Shown: positions 14,601 through 24,365 of the stretch, piece by piece
Position numbering within the stretch: position 1 is the first letter of the stretch
How the letters are laid out: each line of letters starts with the position of its first letter
From: Linyphia triangularis
Lineage: Eukaryota > Arthropoda > Arachnida > Araneae > Linyphiidae
DNA length: 64,000 nucleotides
Direction: 5' to 3'
Assembly (NCBI GenBank): GCA_963978545.1
Contig: OZ021722.1
Location: 108,836,442 to 108,900,441, forward strand
The notes under the pieces: model-generated
What the model saw: the letters and a program-made list of their open reading frames with translations, nothing else
What the model was told of the DNA's origin: nothing
Database searches by the model: none
Position numbers and translations under genes: made by a program

Positions 14601-17600
14601 CCAAATTTTTAAAACTTTTTTTATGCATGTTACCAGTGTTCCCACTGAAATCACAGAATGAAAATCAATGACTTTTAAGTACTTCAATAATATTTTTTTA
14701 TAACATTTGAAAATTTGTTTTTAGGCATGCCTTTAAAGTGTGACTTTACAACTGTTTTGCCTTATAGACAAACTTTGATAATGCTGCAATCCATTTCTTC
14801 ATATGCATCGCGCTTTAGCTAATACATATTAAATGTGCACTTTCAGGACATAGTTTTTGTAAGTTGCTTCTGCTACAGTACATGCTGGTCACAAACTCTA
14901 TTGGCAATACAAATATACCAGAAAATTCTAGTGCATCACGCTTAAGTGACAGTTCTGCGAGTATAAGAAAGTCAGAATTGAATTTTTATAAATATTACAG
15001 TCGGGTACAAAACAGCATGGCAACACAAATTAAGGACTTTTAAGGACCTCTAAGCATTTTTGAGTACTTTTAAGGCCTGGAAGACAAGTTAAAAAATATT
15101 AAATATTTTTAATGACCATGGGTACCCTGATTACAGTAAAATTTCTTGCAGATTAAAAAAAAAAAAAAAAAAAAAAAATGCTTTCATGTGTTTAACACAC
15201 TTGAATTAATTAAAAACATACATAAACATATCCATATAAACGTAAGAACATTCTTTTCAATGCAATATATCAGAAATTTTACAAATTTTGTATCGAAGTA
15301 AAAGCATATTTAGAAGTATGAAATTTAAACCAATTAAATAATTGAACAAATGAAAATATGTTTATAAAATATGAACTAAAATTTAAACTTAACGAAATTA
15401 AAAATTTCAAAAAGATTTGATTGCCTTGAAGTTTGAAGACACATTTTTAAAGGCGTGAAATGTTTTTCAATAAATTACATCCAACAATAAGTAATGTTGC
15501 ATCAGATAAATTTAAAACAGTTATTTTCTTACCATCAGTTGTTACACTGAGGAATCTGTGTTTTCTTTGAGGGCTTGAACATTTTAATGAGAATGGTGAT
15601 TGGTTTCTGAAAAATAAATTTGATTATTGTAATAAATAAACAGTTTAGAGGGTATAGGACAAACATTGCACGTTGAAGTTTAAAAAATATTAAGCACATT
15701 TAATGACCTTGGAAACCCTGATAATACACACTACAAAACCTTCAGTATTTATATATTTATGCATTCTTCATAAAGTAACTTACTTTTTGTCCAATTTATC
15801 TGGGAGATCTTTTTTCAGTTGAGCAATGACTGAAAAATAAATCATTCTTTAAAATATTGTACACCTTCAATGTATTGAATACACTAAATGTTAAAAAAAA
15901 AACCACAATTTTTAAAGTTTAATATAAAACATGAAACAAAAAAGCTTACCGTATAAGAAAATATAAATAGCCTTTATGAGTAAATATGTATGTGATTAGA
16001 AAATACAAACTGTAGATTTAAAACGAAAACAAGATTACTTAGTAAACATTTTAAAACTTTAATATTCCACTTTTAAAATTAGAGTATTAAACTATATACT
16101 AACATTTCATGAATACCAAATCAGATTCATCATCTTCTCCTTCATTACTTTCACTAGAAAGAAATATGAATCAGTAATTACTTACTATAAATTTAAAAAT
16201 AAATACAAATTAATACTAAATTAGCACATCCATGTTTAGAAATTAATACAAAGATATTATAAATTAATAAACTTTATCATTTGTCACTTTATCTTTTTGC
16301 ATACTTTTATGTGTGAACACTTTTACATTTAGAACGATCAAATGTCTTTTATCTATACTGTTTATGCTATATTTGCTGTTCCGTATTTCACAAACTAAAA
16401 ATTCGCCTACCTAGTATTGTATGTAAGTATGTGTAATTTTTAAATCTTTTACATTAACTTTGATTTTGTGTGAGTGTGTGTATGTTGATGTCAGGCAAAT
16501 CTGTGGAGGCCTAATTAACCCCCTTCCCATCATCCAATAGGGCTGAAACTTGGCAGATAGTTTCAATGTTGATGACAGTGCATTCTATCCAATTTTAGCT
16601 GCTGTTTGTCACTAAAAGGTTGCTTTTACAAAACACTACAAACCAACTTTTTGTTTTCCAATCACGATGAAATAGCATTGAATCAACCAGAAACTCTTTC
16701 CCGTTGGCCACACTGTTTTAATAAATAAACAATAAAATTGTTTTAATCAGAATAAATGAATTTTGAAACATAGTTTGCAGTGTATTTTGCTGATAGGAAT
16801 GTTTTTAATATTTAAAATTAGATGCAAATACCAAACACATGATGGCAACTGAAACGGAGCTTTGTTAATGAATATAAAAATTTGCAATGCAAATAAAGTA
16901 TTGATATTAAAAACTTTCTTTGTATGTCTTATATAATATCTCTATACATTCCAATGTTTAAGTCTAAATGCAGCTTATTAACCTTTTCTTATGCTAATGA
17001 AGACTAGATATTCAACGCTCAAGAGTAAAGTTTTGAGGAATATTAATAAAACTAAGGTTATCTTTCTACAAGAAATATAAATGAAATGGTAGACAATTTT
17101 ACGATAAATAATTATGGTAAGTTGATTTAGATATCATTGGGAACAGAAGCTACACTAGGGTTATGCTGAACCAAAATATCGTTGAAATTGAAGTATATCA
17201 GGGGATCGTTCATCAGGAGGCTTTTTAATGGGATATTGTCTCTGGGAGGAACCCTACTAAACTACAACTATGCTGCTTGATAATCAATATCAAGACTATT
17301 GGTTAAAATCACTATCATGGCTGCTAATTTTTAAAGTGGAGCAACAACCCCAATAAGGATCTTCTCATACTAAGCAAATGCCCTACATTATTACTAATAA
17401 TGATACAAAAATACAATGAAATATTTCTATTCTCAAGCATCATATATTAATTAATATTACATATATAGTTTTCAATTACCACATAATAAAATTATTCTGT
17501 ACTCAAGAATGATACATACCTATCAGCAGCCAAATTTTCTTTAGTTTTTGTTAAAACTGCAAAACGAAATAAGTGTATTCAGCAATAATTTAAATACGCA

Positions 17601-20600
17601 GTCAAAATAAACAAGCTACAAGTAAATCAGGGCATACAGTGCAAAAAGGATTTGAATTTTCCCACAGAAGTCCAGCTCACTTGTACTTTTACAAAAATGC
17701 AAATGCGTAAACATTTAAAAACTAAATTTAAAGAAATATAAAAAACAATACTAATTTTGTAAACTGTAAAATATGAAAGTTATAGTTTAAACATCAAATA
17801 AAATGAAAGAATTCTTACAAAATGCAACCAAAATAGAAAGGAAATTAATTAAATGACTAAAGTAGAAGTTAAATATGCTTTGGAAATGTGAACTCTTCCT
17901 GCATAGCTTTTTTTAAAAAACTGTTTAACCCTTGGATAGTCGCGCAGTTGACAAATGTCCCCCACAATCAATTTCTCAATAGATAACAACCCATGATCAA
18001 AGCCTTCTTACAGTTTTTTTTTCATGTTTTTTTAAAAATATTTTTTCATTTTTACTTAATTGTGGTCAATAATGTGTTTTTAATTAAAATACCCACTTAC
18101 TTTGAATTTAAGAGACATTTGTTCCCTACGCGACTAACCACGAGACAAAAGGTTGCATGCCTAAACAAGAATTAATTGAAAATTGAAGAGTTGTCACAAG
18201 TTGACTGTAGTTAAAACAATAAGGAAAACTTACAACTGGAAAATTTTTCTTCCAAATCATTATTTTCACTCTCCAATTGAGGAATCTGACTAAAAAACAA
18301 AGAAATACGGATGAATGTCCAATAAAAAAAAATTAAATTGGTTATATAATTTAAAATCTGGTATAGGATTTTTGTCAATGCTAGGATTTTTCTAAACTGC
18401 ACAAACATTGATTATAAGTTACCAATTCCATACACAGAAATTATCCAGCTATAGGTGACATTTAAAAGGAAGTCCTAGCAAGAATCCTTCCCTATACTCG
18501 CTATGTTACAATCATCTAACCCAGTACATTTAAAAACTATTTTGTAGAAAACCTTGATATTAGGTGAGTAAGTGCAAAAACAATCACTTAACCCATATGA
18601 CATTAATTAAAAACTCGAAAATGGCGTCTAATATATTTCAATTTATATTTAAAATCCTTATATCAATGTATATGCAGTGGTGCTACCAGGTTTTGTCTTT
18701 TTGCTATTTTAATTTATAATAGATCAGACATTAAACATAAGTAAGAAAAGATACTTTTCGATATTTCTAAGTTCCTTATGCTCCAATGCTAGAACTAAAT
18801 AACTATAGGAAACTGTATACAAACCAACTTAAAATGCCATAAATCAAAACAATTGCAGGCTAAAATTGTAGTATGCAAATTCAATTGTTTACGTAACGAA
18901 GAATCTGAACTTTAACATTAATATCGGTAAAAGAAATTCCGAATTTATGATATTTTAAAACTTATTTAAAATGCTATATGAATTCAATTTCTTCACATTT
19001 TTGTAGCTTATATGTACCATGCATTAAACACGAACAATAAAATGTTAAGTAAAAAAGATACAATGGTGGAACATTATTATATCTTTTTTACACACCAGAG
19101 TACATATCTTTCAACACTGAAATCTGCCATTTTACAAGAATTGGTAGTTGAAATAAAAATTCTGTATTAAAACTAGACTATAATATGCTCCTCTATCTGG
19201 AAATCTTTACCTTTTTAAAAATTCTTAATATTAACTTCGATTTTGTGTGTCAATGGTTGGAAAATATGCAGAGGCCTAATCAACCCCTTTGCCGACATCC
19301 AATCGGGCTGAAACTTAGCAGGTAGATTCGATGACAATGCATTCTATAAAATTGAGGGGCTGTAACTGTCACTAAAAGGTTACTTTTACGGAATACTAAT
19401 AAACCAACTTTCCGTCATTCAATCGCACTAAAATAGCAATAACCTACCATTGAAAGAACTCTTTCCTGTTGTCAAAATTAAATAAATAAATAATAAAATT
19501 GTTTTAATCAGAATAAATAAAATATATTTGGATGCGAGTACCAAAATACATGTTCATTTTTAATAAATTTTGAAACGTAGTTTGCTGCACATTTTGCTGA
19601 TAGAAATATTTTTGGTATTTGAAATGAGATGCAAACACCAAGAACACGTTGTTTACTGAATCAGCACTGTGTTAACTAATATAAAAATTGGCAATGCATA
19701 TAAAGGATTGATATTAAAACCTTGTTTTTATTTGTTATATTATTTAAAATGTCATTTAACACTAATTTCAATAAGCTCTTTGATTGTGACATAATTAGAT
19801 TTTACTACACAAGTACCACATACTATTCTGTACCTATATTATTATTTAATCCAGACTGATACATACCTTTCAGGACTTAATTTTTCAAAATTCTCTTTTG
19901 CTTTCATTAAAACTGAAAAACAAAAATGAATTGAAATTACATTGACTTAAAGACAATATTGTGCAATTGCAATATCATAGAGGTAGAAATAAAACTTTGT
20001 TTATTTAAAATGATTCTAAAATAGTGAATATATACCTTCATTTGTGAAGGTTTATTCAATGGATGTGGCAGAAAGAATGCAAAACTATAGAAGTTATTTT
20101 CCATAGTTGCCATTTATAAAATCTATTTTTTTTTTTTTTATGAAACTTATATTACAGTTTATGCAATAGGAAAAATATAAAAAAATAATATTGAGTATCT
20201 ATGTCTGTGGAATTGTTTTGTCCACAAATATGCCAAAGCCATTATTTACTACTAGTCAAAATTTCTGCTTTTGAGATTATTGACAACAATGTACTATCAG
20301 TTTCCCTCTGATTATTTGCTGACAACCTGCATAATTAACCACAAAATAGAATTAATTATAGTAAAATTCACTTGACGATTTAAAATCTGCAAATTCTACA
20401 GATGAGACATGCAGATCTCAACTTTCATAGCATTCAATTTACATTAGCTAGATAAAACTACTAAATCATAATGCTATACAGAGGGATTTTTCTTTGTTTG
20501 TTTCTGAGTTAAAGCAGCTGATTTTCTTAGTCAATGCAATGCATTACTTTCATTTGTAGGGGTTTATTAAGATTTATTAGTGTCCACTGAGGGACCTATT

Positions 20601-23600
20601 ATTCCGGTTAAAATTTGCAATAAAATTAAAGAAACTAAATTTATAAGTGCTAAAAGAGTAAATTGTCTGCTTTATAGAATGTAAGCCTGCAAAAAGTAAA
20701 ATTAGTAATTGACGACAGTCGATGGATGTGGTTTCTAGTCTGTCCGTAATGGACTAAATTTGAGCATTCATTCAAAGTATTTTATCTCAAATTCAAACTG
20801 CGATCAGTTATATCAGTCACACTAAATTTAATGATAACCCCAAAAATTGTCTTTATTGCTATACTTTTTAGTTATTTAAGGAGACTTGTTTTCACAAAAA
20901 ATTATAAAAATGTTGGATTTTCTATTTTTTGTATTTTTAAAATCTATGAAACCTTCTCCTTATTCCAGCAAAATTTTGAGCTGATCCGATAGCTGTAATT
21001 GTATAGAAATTATATTTTTGTGGAGAATTTAGCATAGCTGAAATAGCTCCTTTGATGTTTAGAATGCATTTTTCTCAGTTCGTGTTTTTTGGAATTCCCA
21101 CCTAAATCAAAATGCTAAAACTCCAGCAAATATAAATAAAATGACTTTATTTTTATGGTGTCATTCTAAAGATCTATTTTACAAAAATAGGCATGTGTTT
21201 TTGAATAAAATATAAACTTTTTTTTTACAAATTTAAATGTTGAAAAATATCCTTTTTTTAAATGATTTTTTGACTTCTAGGTACAGTATTTAATGTTTTT
21301 CTTCAAAACTATTTTACTTATTCAAAATCTGATGCCTAGTAGTATATTATTAGGAGCATTTTCTTAAAATATATATAAATATTAAAAAATAAAAAAGATA
21401 AAATTGGAAATTTTATTAATTTTTTAAAAATTTAAAGCACTATGTGACATTTAAAAAAAAAAAATTTGTTTTTGATTCGTAATACTTTCAAAAATGCAAA
21501 AATTATAATTTTAAAGGCTTACATTTAAAAAATAGTTTTAAGTGACAAGTCCCCTTAATATTATACCATAGATCTTTGCGAGACAAAAAGTGTGTAAAAC
21601 AGATCCCTGTAGTCCATGAAACGGTCATCACAAAAGGATGGTCAATCTGTAGGGTAGAGGTATTCCATGAGAAAGCTCCTACACTGACTTGAATCTCCAA
21701 GACCAGGCGCTAACAGCCTTTCGTCACCAACAAAAAGTTTGCCAATGGTCGACAGGTTCAGGGGTCTATCCAAATTTTTTTTTTATATAGGATTCTTTTT
21801 TTGAGGGAAAAAAAATTAATTTTGAGAAAAATTTCCATTTTTATATATTTTTGTAAAACTTTCATGCGATAATAAAAAAAAAAAATTAAAATCTTTAATG
21901 TTGAGTTGATACTTATAAATATTTACAATGATATCCTTCTACTTCTAGATGATTTAAATGTCCCAATTTTAGATGTACATTTTAACATGGAATTTTGTGA
22001 AAGGTCCTTTTGTTGGTTATGGAATTTTGTGAAGGGTCCTTAAAAGGACCCAAATTTCCTTCTGCATAGACCCCTGAGGATAATGCACAAGTACTACTTT
22101 TAGTAATAAACACCAGTTGTAAAAATTACTGATTTTCTGTAGAATAACTATTTATCAGGGCTTTAAATTAACTTTTTAAATCAGGTGCACAAGTGCATTA
22201 GTTATAAGTGCACAACTTAGGTGTACTAAATACCAGTTAGGTTGACACGTTAAATAACAAAATAGAAAGTAAATTACAAGATTAAAAATGGATTAAGTAA
22301 AGTGTAAGTGCAGCAATAATATTCAAGCATGTAAGCTAAGGAAATACCACTCTTCAAAATAACTGAACATTCATTTGTGTAATAAACAAGAAAGTAAATT
22401 TAGAAAAAAAAAATCTTAAAGTTACTATGGTTTTGAATAGTTAGGTGCACTGTGTGTGACCAAGTTAAAAACTTATGAATACAAATAAAACTTTATGTGC
22501 ACAATGCTCCTAATAATTTTGAACCCTGCAATATCTGCATCTGAATTGGAATAGTTAGAAAAGGTCTAGACAAAAAATCAAGCCATGTAAATTAACCCAT
22601 GTCAAAATATATTTAAAAAATTTCTGTTTGAGAACCATTATAAAGTTTTGATATTCCAATTAAAAAATGATAACTTACAACTTAAAAATTCATCATCCAA
22701 ATCAATGCCTTCACTCTCCAAATGAGGAATACAACTAAAAAACATAAAACAAGCGAATATTTACTACTACTTACAAATTTTCATAATTCAAGAGAATTTT
22801 TTTTTGTGATGCTTTACTTTTGCCAAATTGCACATACTTTGATTAATTGCCACCTTATCAATATGCACAAATACAACAATCATAAATGATATTTGAGAAA
22901 TCCTCTTTTCAAAGCTTTGTGATTTTTAATTAAATAACTATGGGCAACTCTCTGGCTGATGCACAGGACATTTTGGCTCCTTTTTCTATTCATAAACAAA
23001 TTATTAGAATTTTCTAAAATTATGATAAATTAAGTAGGTACTATGTTTTTGTGTTATACAGTACTAGATGATGGCAAAGTTATTTTGAAAAATAATTATT
23101 TTAAGCAATTCAGGCATAGAACAAGGACATGCCCCGTGCTTGGGTTGCTTATGAATGTATATTTGACCTAGTCAAAATAATTATTTTTCAATATAACATT
23201 GCCACCATTTAGTATTATATAAAACAACGTAATTACTAGAATCATCATGATTTTAGAAATCTAAATTGTTTACGAGTAGAAAATAGAGCCAAAATATTGG
23301 GTGTGTACAGCCTATGTCCCTATGATAAACTGATGATTGGTCAATTCCCAAAGATGAGGGAATTTTTCTATGAAGTTCACTAAAATTTCCAGAAGAGAAG
23401 ATGCAAATATCCTACCTAGTTAAAATTCCAAGTCCAATACGGATTTTGGATTAACATAAAACCACGCCAAATTATGGTAACCATAAGCAGTTCACTTGCC
23501 ATTAAAATAATGGTGGAGCTGCTATATTTTGGCGGAAAGCTCTTTGGCGCAGAATCTGTACCAGACTTGGAATTTTAACCTCCTACCTCTCAATCACTGC

Positions 23601-24365
23601 AAACTTAAACATACTAGTTAACTATTATAATAAAATAGTAATAATGACAAAAATTACATCAAAAAGAGGGATAAGAAACTGATGTGAAAGTTTTACATAA
23701 AACTGTGTCAAATTATGGCAACCATAGGTAGTTTACTTGCCATTAAAAAAATGGTGTAACTGCTATATTTTGGCAAAAAGCTTCTTAGCGCAGAATCTAT
23801 ACTGGACGTGGAATTTCAACCTTGATTTTTCAATAGGGTATCTTAATGAAATATTAAAATTCTTAATAATTGAATATTTTAAAACCTATATTATACTTCT
23901 GTGAATCATTTGATGCAAAAGGTTTTGAAATTAAATAAAAAACATTTTGGGCCAAATGCAACTTTGAGTGGAATTATTTGTATTAAATACAACGATATTA
24001 GCATTTTAAAGTATTGTAAACTGTGAATTTTTTTTAGATAGTCTACATCAGAAACGTGTTTAGTAAAAAGTTTCCATCATATAATCACACCGCTTTGGAA
24101 ACCTACAATACCCCAGCGTGTGCAGAGCATCTCTGAATTTTGAACAAGAATCTGAAAAATTTGCAGATATGCAACTAATCTCTTTGAGGCAAACATTACT
24201 TTCATCAATATATCGTAAACGGACCATCATCAACGTCAATACCGTAAACCGAAAAGAAGTTGTCTCAGTATTACAATGTAATGAGGATTTTAGAAATAGA
24301 ATGAATGTTCGAAGCACTCGTGATATCCTGTAACAAATGAGAAAATAAAAATCTTACTTATCCAT
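5610..24365 (-). CDS. GCNA: GCNA, acidic SprT-like zinc metalloprotease (gene extent)
   Basis: Minus-strand multi-exon gene for germ-cell nuclear acidic peptidase, a SprT-family nuclear protease linked in animals to repair of DNA-protein crosslinks and germline genome stability. Coding segments, 5' to 3': tentative 24358-24365 and 24200-24327, then 22679-22734, 19867-19912, 18234-18289, 17520-17556, 16104-16153, 15784-15829, 15533-15606, 13546-13715, 12489-12618, 10285-10381, 6865-6972 and 5610-5694. From 19912 to the stop every intron is GT-AG and every junction phase agrees. Domains in order: short acidic repeats, a linker, the pre-catalytic helix, HEMCH, and a C-terminal cysteine-rich module. 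An acidic disordered N-terminus followed by the SprT domain is the GCNA arrangement. The 5' end is unsettled: at least one phase 1-to-2 exon is missing between 22734 and 24200. Introns are packed with MITEs. Confidence 0.85.
6865..6972 (-). CDS. GCNA: GCNA penultimate coding exon, first half of C-terminal zinc module
   Basis: 108 nt with acceptor cag at 6973-6975 and donor gtaagt below 6865. It reads RCKLILPHIDLPSRCHNYEI and then SYPFTYKCSKCHWK. The CHNYEI-YPFTYKCSKC pattern is the hallmark block of GCNA/ACRC-type proteases downstream of the HExxH exon. The KCSKC pair and the CPLC pair of the last exon together supply four cysteines for zinc. Confidence 0.9.
7711..8141. mobile_element. MITE family I, copy 1
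   Basis: 431 bp with terminal inverted repeats cagggtggccac / gtggccactctg and internal repeats of ttccctgatttt. No coding capacity; the open frame inside is accidental. It lies in the GCNA intron between the catalytic and penultimate exons. No convincing target-site duplication. Confidence 0.8.
9686..10085. mobile_element. MITE family I, copy 2
   Basis: It starts cagggtggccacaaaattc like copy 1 and ends agtggccac with a decayed terminus. The interior matches copy 1 (ttccctgatag, gatgtgcc, gtatgctaaagg, taatgaaaagt). Confidence 0.78.
10285..10381 (-). CDS. GCNA: GCNA catalytic exon (HEMCH)
   Basis: 97 nt with acceptor tag at 10382-10384 and donor gtaact below 10285. It reads RLRDTLLHEMCHAAVWVVNK followed by SRDRHGPLWKTW. 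HEMCH fits the HExxH zinc-protease signature, with two histidine ligands and the catalytic glutamate. The downstream H in RDRHGPLW is the expected third-ligand region of SprT domains. This exon is the main evidence for the family assignment. Confidence 0.93.
10470..11146. mobile_element. MITE family I, copy 3, interrupted by element J
   Basis: The left part (aggatgaccacaaaagtc to aaacttctaa) and the right part (gggtaagtgatgccaaaata to gaaatttccctgattttcg) are the two halves of a family I element. About 475 bp of unrelated sequence lie between them. Confidence 0.65.
10577..11050 (-). mobile_element. Element J, copy 1, nested in family I
   Basis: Starts cagtgaacaccgcaatggac. The reverse complement aligns with 30140-30520: shared blocks include gcagaaatttt-(c/t)-tgtttatgg, aaacattta-aa, gcgggaa-tgtccattg and atcatgaggtttc (or atcgtgaggtttc). 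No open reading frame of note. Opposite orientation to copy 2. Confidence 0.6.
11723..12432 (+). repeat. Family G dispersed repeat, copy 2
   Basis: Near full-length family G copy in a GCNA intron, from gggtatcgaacattgcacaac to the ctatgtaaacatatggg end, including caatggcagctacctta and gggagttatgctgag. Confidence 0.8.
12489..12618 (-). CDS. GCNA: GCNA exon, start of SprT-like domain
   Basis: 130 nt reading LQEDMVITWSELLRNTAGRA, then IELSSKVLTSF. The -ITW--LLRNTAG- and IELS-KV blocks match the strand/helix region just before HExxH in GCNA. The exon ends in one G that joins AT of the catalytic exon to restore the conserved D before RLRDTL. The acceptor tag is at 12619-12621 and the donor gtaaaa below 12489. 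Confidence 0.9.
13546..13715 (-). CDS. GCNA: GCNA exon, linker and first helix of SprT-like domain
   Basis: 170 nt reading IKDSDGIERRCKSVSIDESF, then DLSDDGVNATADFTRKRETY, ending LYEYFNRKVFNNR. The terminal LY-YFN--VF--R helix leads into L-E-M-ITW of the next exon, as in other GCNA proteins. The first half is acidic and probably disordered. Donor CGG|gtaggg, phase 0. Confidence 0.85.
13742..14545. mobile_element. MITE family K, outer copy
   Basis: Begins cagggttcccactcaaatc and ends gtatgaaccctg, giving inverted termini. The interior has repeated blocks of acttttaaggacctctaagc and gtggtcacgc. It is interrupted by a second copy of the same family at 13869-14288. Confidence 0.75.
13869..14288. 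mobile_element. MITE family K, inner copy inserted in the outer copy
   Basis: 420 bp, cagggttccgactcaaatt to ccgtgggaaccctg, flanked on both sides by gtatac (13863-13868 and 14289-14294). The interior parallels the outer copy, including caagttg and gtggtcacgcaggg. Confidence 0.8.
14634..15129. mobile_element. MITE family K, third copy
   Basis: Begins cagtgttcccactgaaatc and ends accatgggtaccctg, with the same internal blocks (acttttaaggacctctaagc). A terminal fragment of a fourth copy lies at about 15665-15720. Confidence 0.75.
15533..15606 (-). CDS. GCNA: GCNA linker exon
   Basis: 74 nt reading NQSPFSLKCSSPQRKHRFLS then VTTD, bounded by cag at 15607-15609 and gtaaga. Both junction phases agree with the neighbouring exons (AA|A upstream, G|AA downstream). 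It is a basic/serine-rich linker with no domain recognised. Confidence 0.75.
15784..15829 (-). CDS. GCNA: GCNA short exon (IAQLKK type)
   Basis: 46 nt reading IAQLKKDLPDKLDK between cag at 15830-15832 and gtaagt. Its length (46) and phases (1 in, 2 out) are the same as those of the 19867-19912 exon, so it may be the degenerate first half of a further copy of the duplicated exon pair. Confidence 0.7.
16104..16153 (-). CDS. GCNA: GCNA acidic exon, pair 2 second half
   Basis: 50 nt reading ESNEGEDDESDLVFMK between tag at 16154-16156 and gttagt. It is highly acidic. It aligns with 18234-18289 and 22679-22734 through the shared ESE/ESN-acidic-DL core and the same phases (2 in, 1 out). Confidence 0.8.
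16490..16900. repeat. Intronic repeat O, copy 2
   Basis: Shares aggcctaat-aacccc, gggctgaaactt-gcag and ttgttttaatcagaataaat with 19255-19700. Each copy sits in the intron that separates the two exons of a duplicated GCNA exon pair, so the repeat was probably copied together with the exons. Confidence 0.65.
17520..17556 (-). CDS. GCNA: GCNA short exon, pair 2 first half
   Basis: 37 nt reading LTKTKENLAAD between cag at 17557-17559 and gtatgt. It corresponds to LMKAKENFEKLSPE of exon 19867-19912, with the same entry and exit phases and a 9-nt (three-codon) shortening. Confidence 0.78.
18234..18289 (-). CDS. GCNA: GCNA acidic exon, pair 1 second half
   Basis: 56 nt reading QIPQLESENNDLEEKFSS between tag at 18290-18292 and gtaagt. 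It is the same length as exon 22679-22734 (CIPHLESEGIDLDDEFLS), with identical phases and clear residue-by-residue similarity. It is therefore a duplicated exon. Confidence 0.82.
19255..19700. repeat. Intronic repeat O, copy 1
   Basis: Partner of 16490-16900, in the corresponding intron of exon pair 1 (between 18289 and 19867). The order of the shared blocks is largely the same in both copies. Confidence 0.65.
19867..19912 (-). CDS. GCNA: GCNA short exon, pair 1 first half
   Basis: 46 nt reading LMKAKENFEKLSPE between cag at 19913-19915 and gtatgt. It is a lysine/glutamate-rich helix-like segment, duplicated in exon 17520-17556. Confidence 0.8.
20880..21554. mobile_element. TTAA-flanked inverted-repeat element (piggyBac-type target)
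   Basis: 675 bp flanked by TTAA at 20876-20879 and 21555-21558. Inverted termini ggagacttgt / acaagtcccc. A+T-rich interior without transposase. TTAA duplication is characteristic of the piggyBac superfamily, so it is likely a non-autonomous derivative, in a GCNA intron. Confidence 0.7.
21759..22076. mobile_element. MITE family M
   Basis: About 318 bp with termini caggggtctatccaaattt / aaatttccttctgcatagac-cccctg. The right side contains a short internal duplication of ggaattttgtgaagggtcct. No clear target-site duplication. Confidence 0.65.
22156..22528. mobile_element. MITE family L
   Basis: About 373 bp with termini cagggctttaaatta / taattttgaaccctg and internal gtgcac blocks near both ends. 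No coding capacity seen. Confidence 0.6.
22679..22734 (-). CDS. GCNA: GCNA acidic exon, oldest-position copy
   Basis: 56 nt reading CIPHLESEGIDLDDEFLS between tag at 22735-22737 and gtaagt. Copy of the 18234-18289 exon. The partner exon expected upstream (phase 1 in, 2 out) was not found. The intron on that side holds foldback element E and two F elements, which may have displaced or destroyed it. Confidence 0.78.
22952..23325. mobile_element. Foldback element E
   Basis: Two arms of roughly 150 nt are inverted copies of each other. Examples are gatggcaaagttatttt with aataacattgccacc, and cattttggctcc with ggagccaaaatat-like gagccaaaatat. A short centre near 23110-23150 separates them. No coding capacity. 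Lies in the GCNA intron upstream of 22734. Confidence 0.65.
23412..23583. mobile_element. MITE family F, copy 1
   Basis: Inverted termini taaaattccaagtcc / agacttggaatttta. The interior (ccaaattatggtaaccata, tggtggagctgctatatttt) is repeated at 23690-23825 with a decayed right end, so two related copies lie in tandem. Confidence 0.65.
23690..23825. mobile_element. MITE family F, copy 2 (partial)
   Basis: Matches copy 1 through tcaaattatggcaaccatag, ctgctatattttggc and gcgcagaatctatac. The left terminus is missing or diverged. Confidence 0.6.
24200..24365 (-). CDS. GCNA: Tentative GCNA 5' exons with start codon
   Basis: A candidate first coding exon at 24358-24365 (ATGGATAA followed by gtaaga) could splice over a very short intron to an acceptor cag at 24328-24330. 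The joined frame begins MDKISRVLRTFILFLKSS and stays open past 24200, where GAAA|gtaatg could be a donor in phase 1. The predicted protein is not acidic and I do not recognise it. The intron would be only about 27 nt, which is short for an animal. The open frame continues to a stop at 24060. Treat as a weak hypothesis for the 5' end. Confidence 0.3.

Noticed and set aside
23580..23600. Possible 10-nt GCNA micro-exon (tgattgagag between ag and gt)
   Set aside because: Phases would fit, but the polypyrimidine tract is poor and a 10-nt match is expected by chance.
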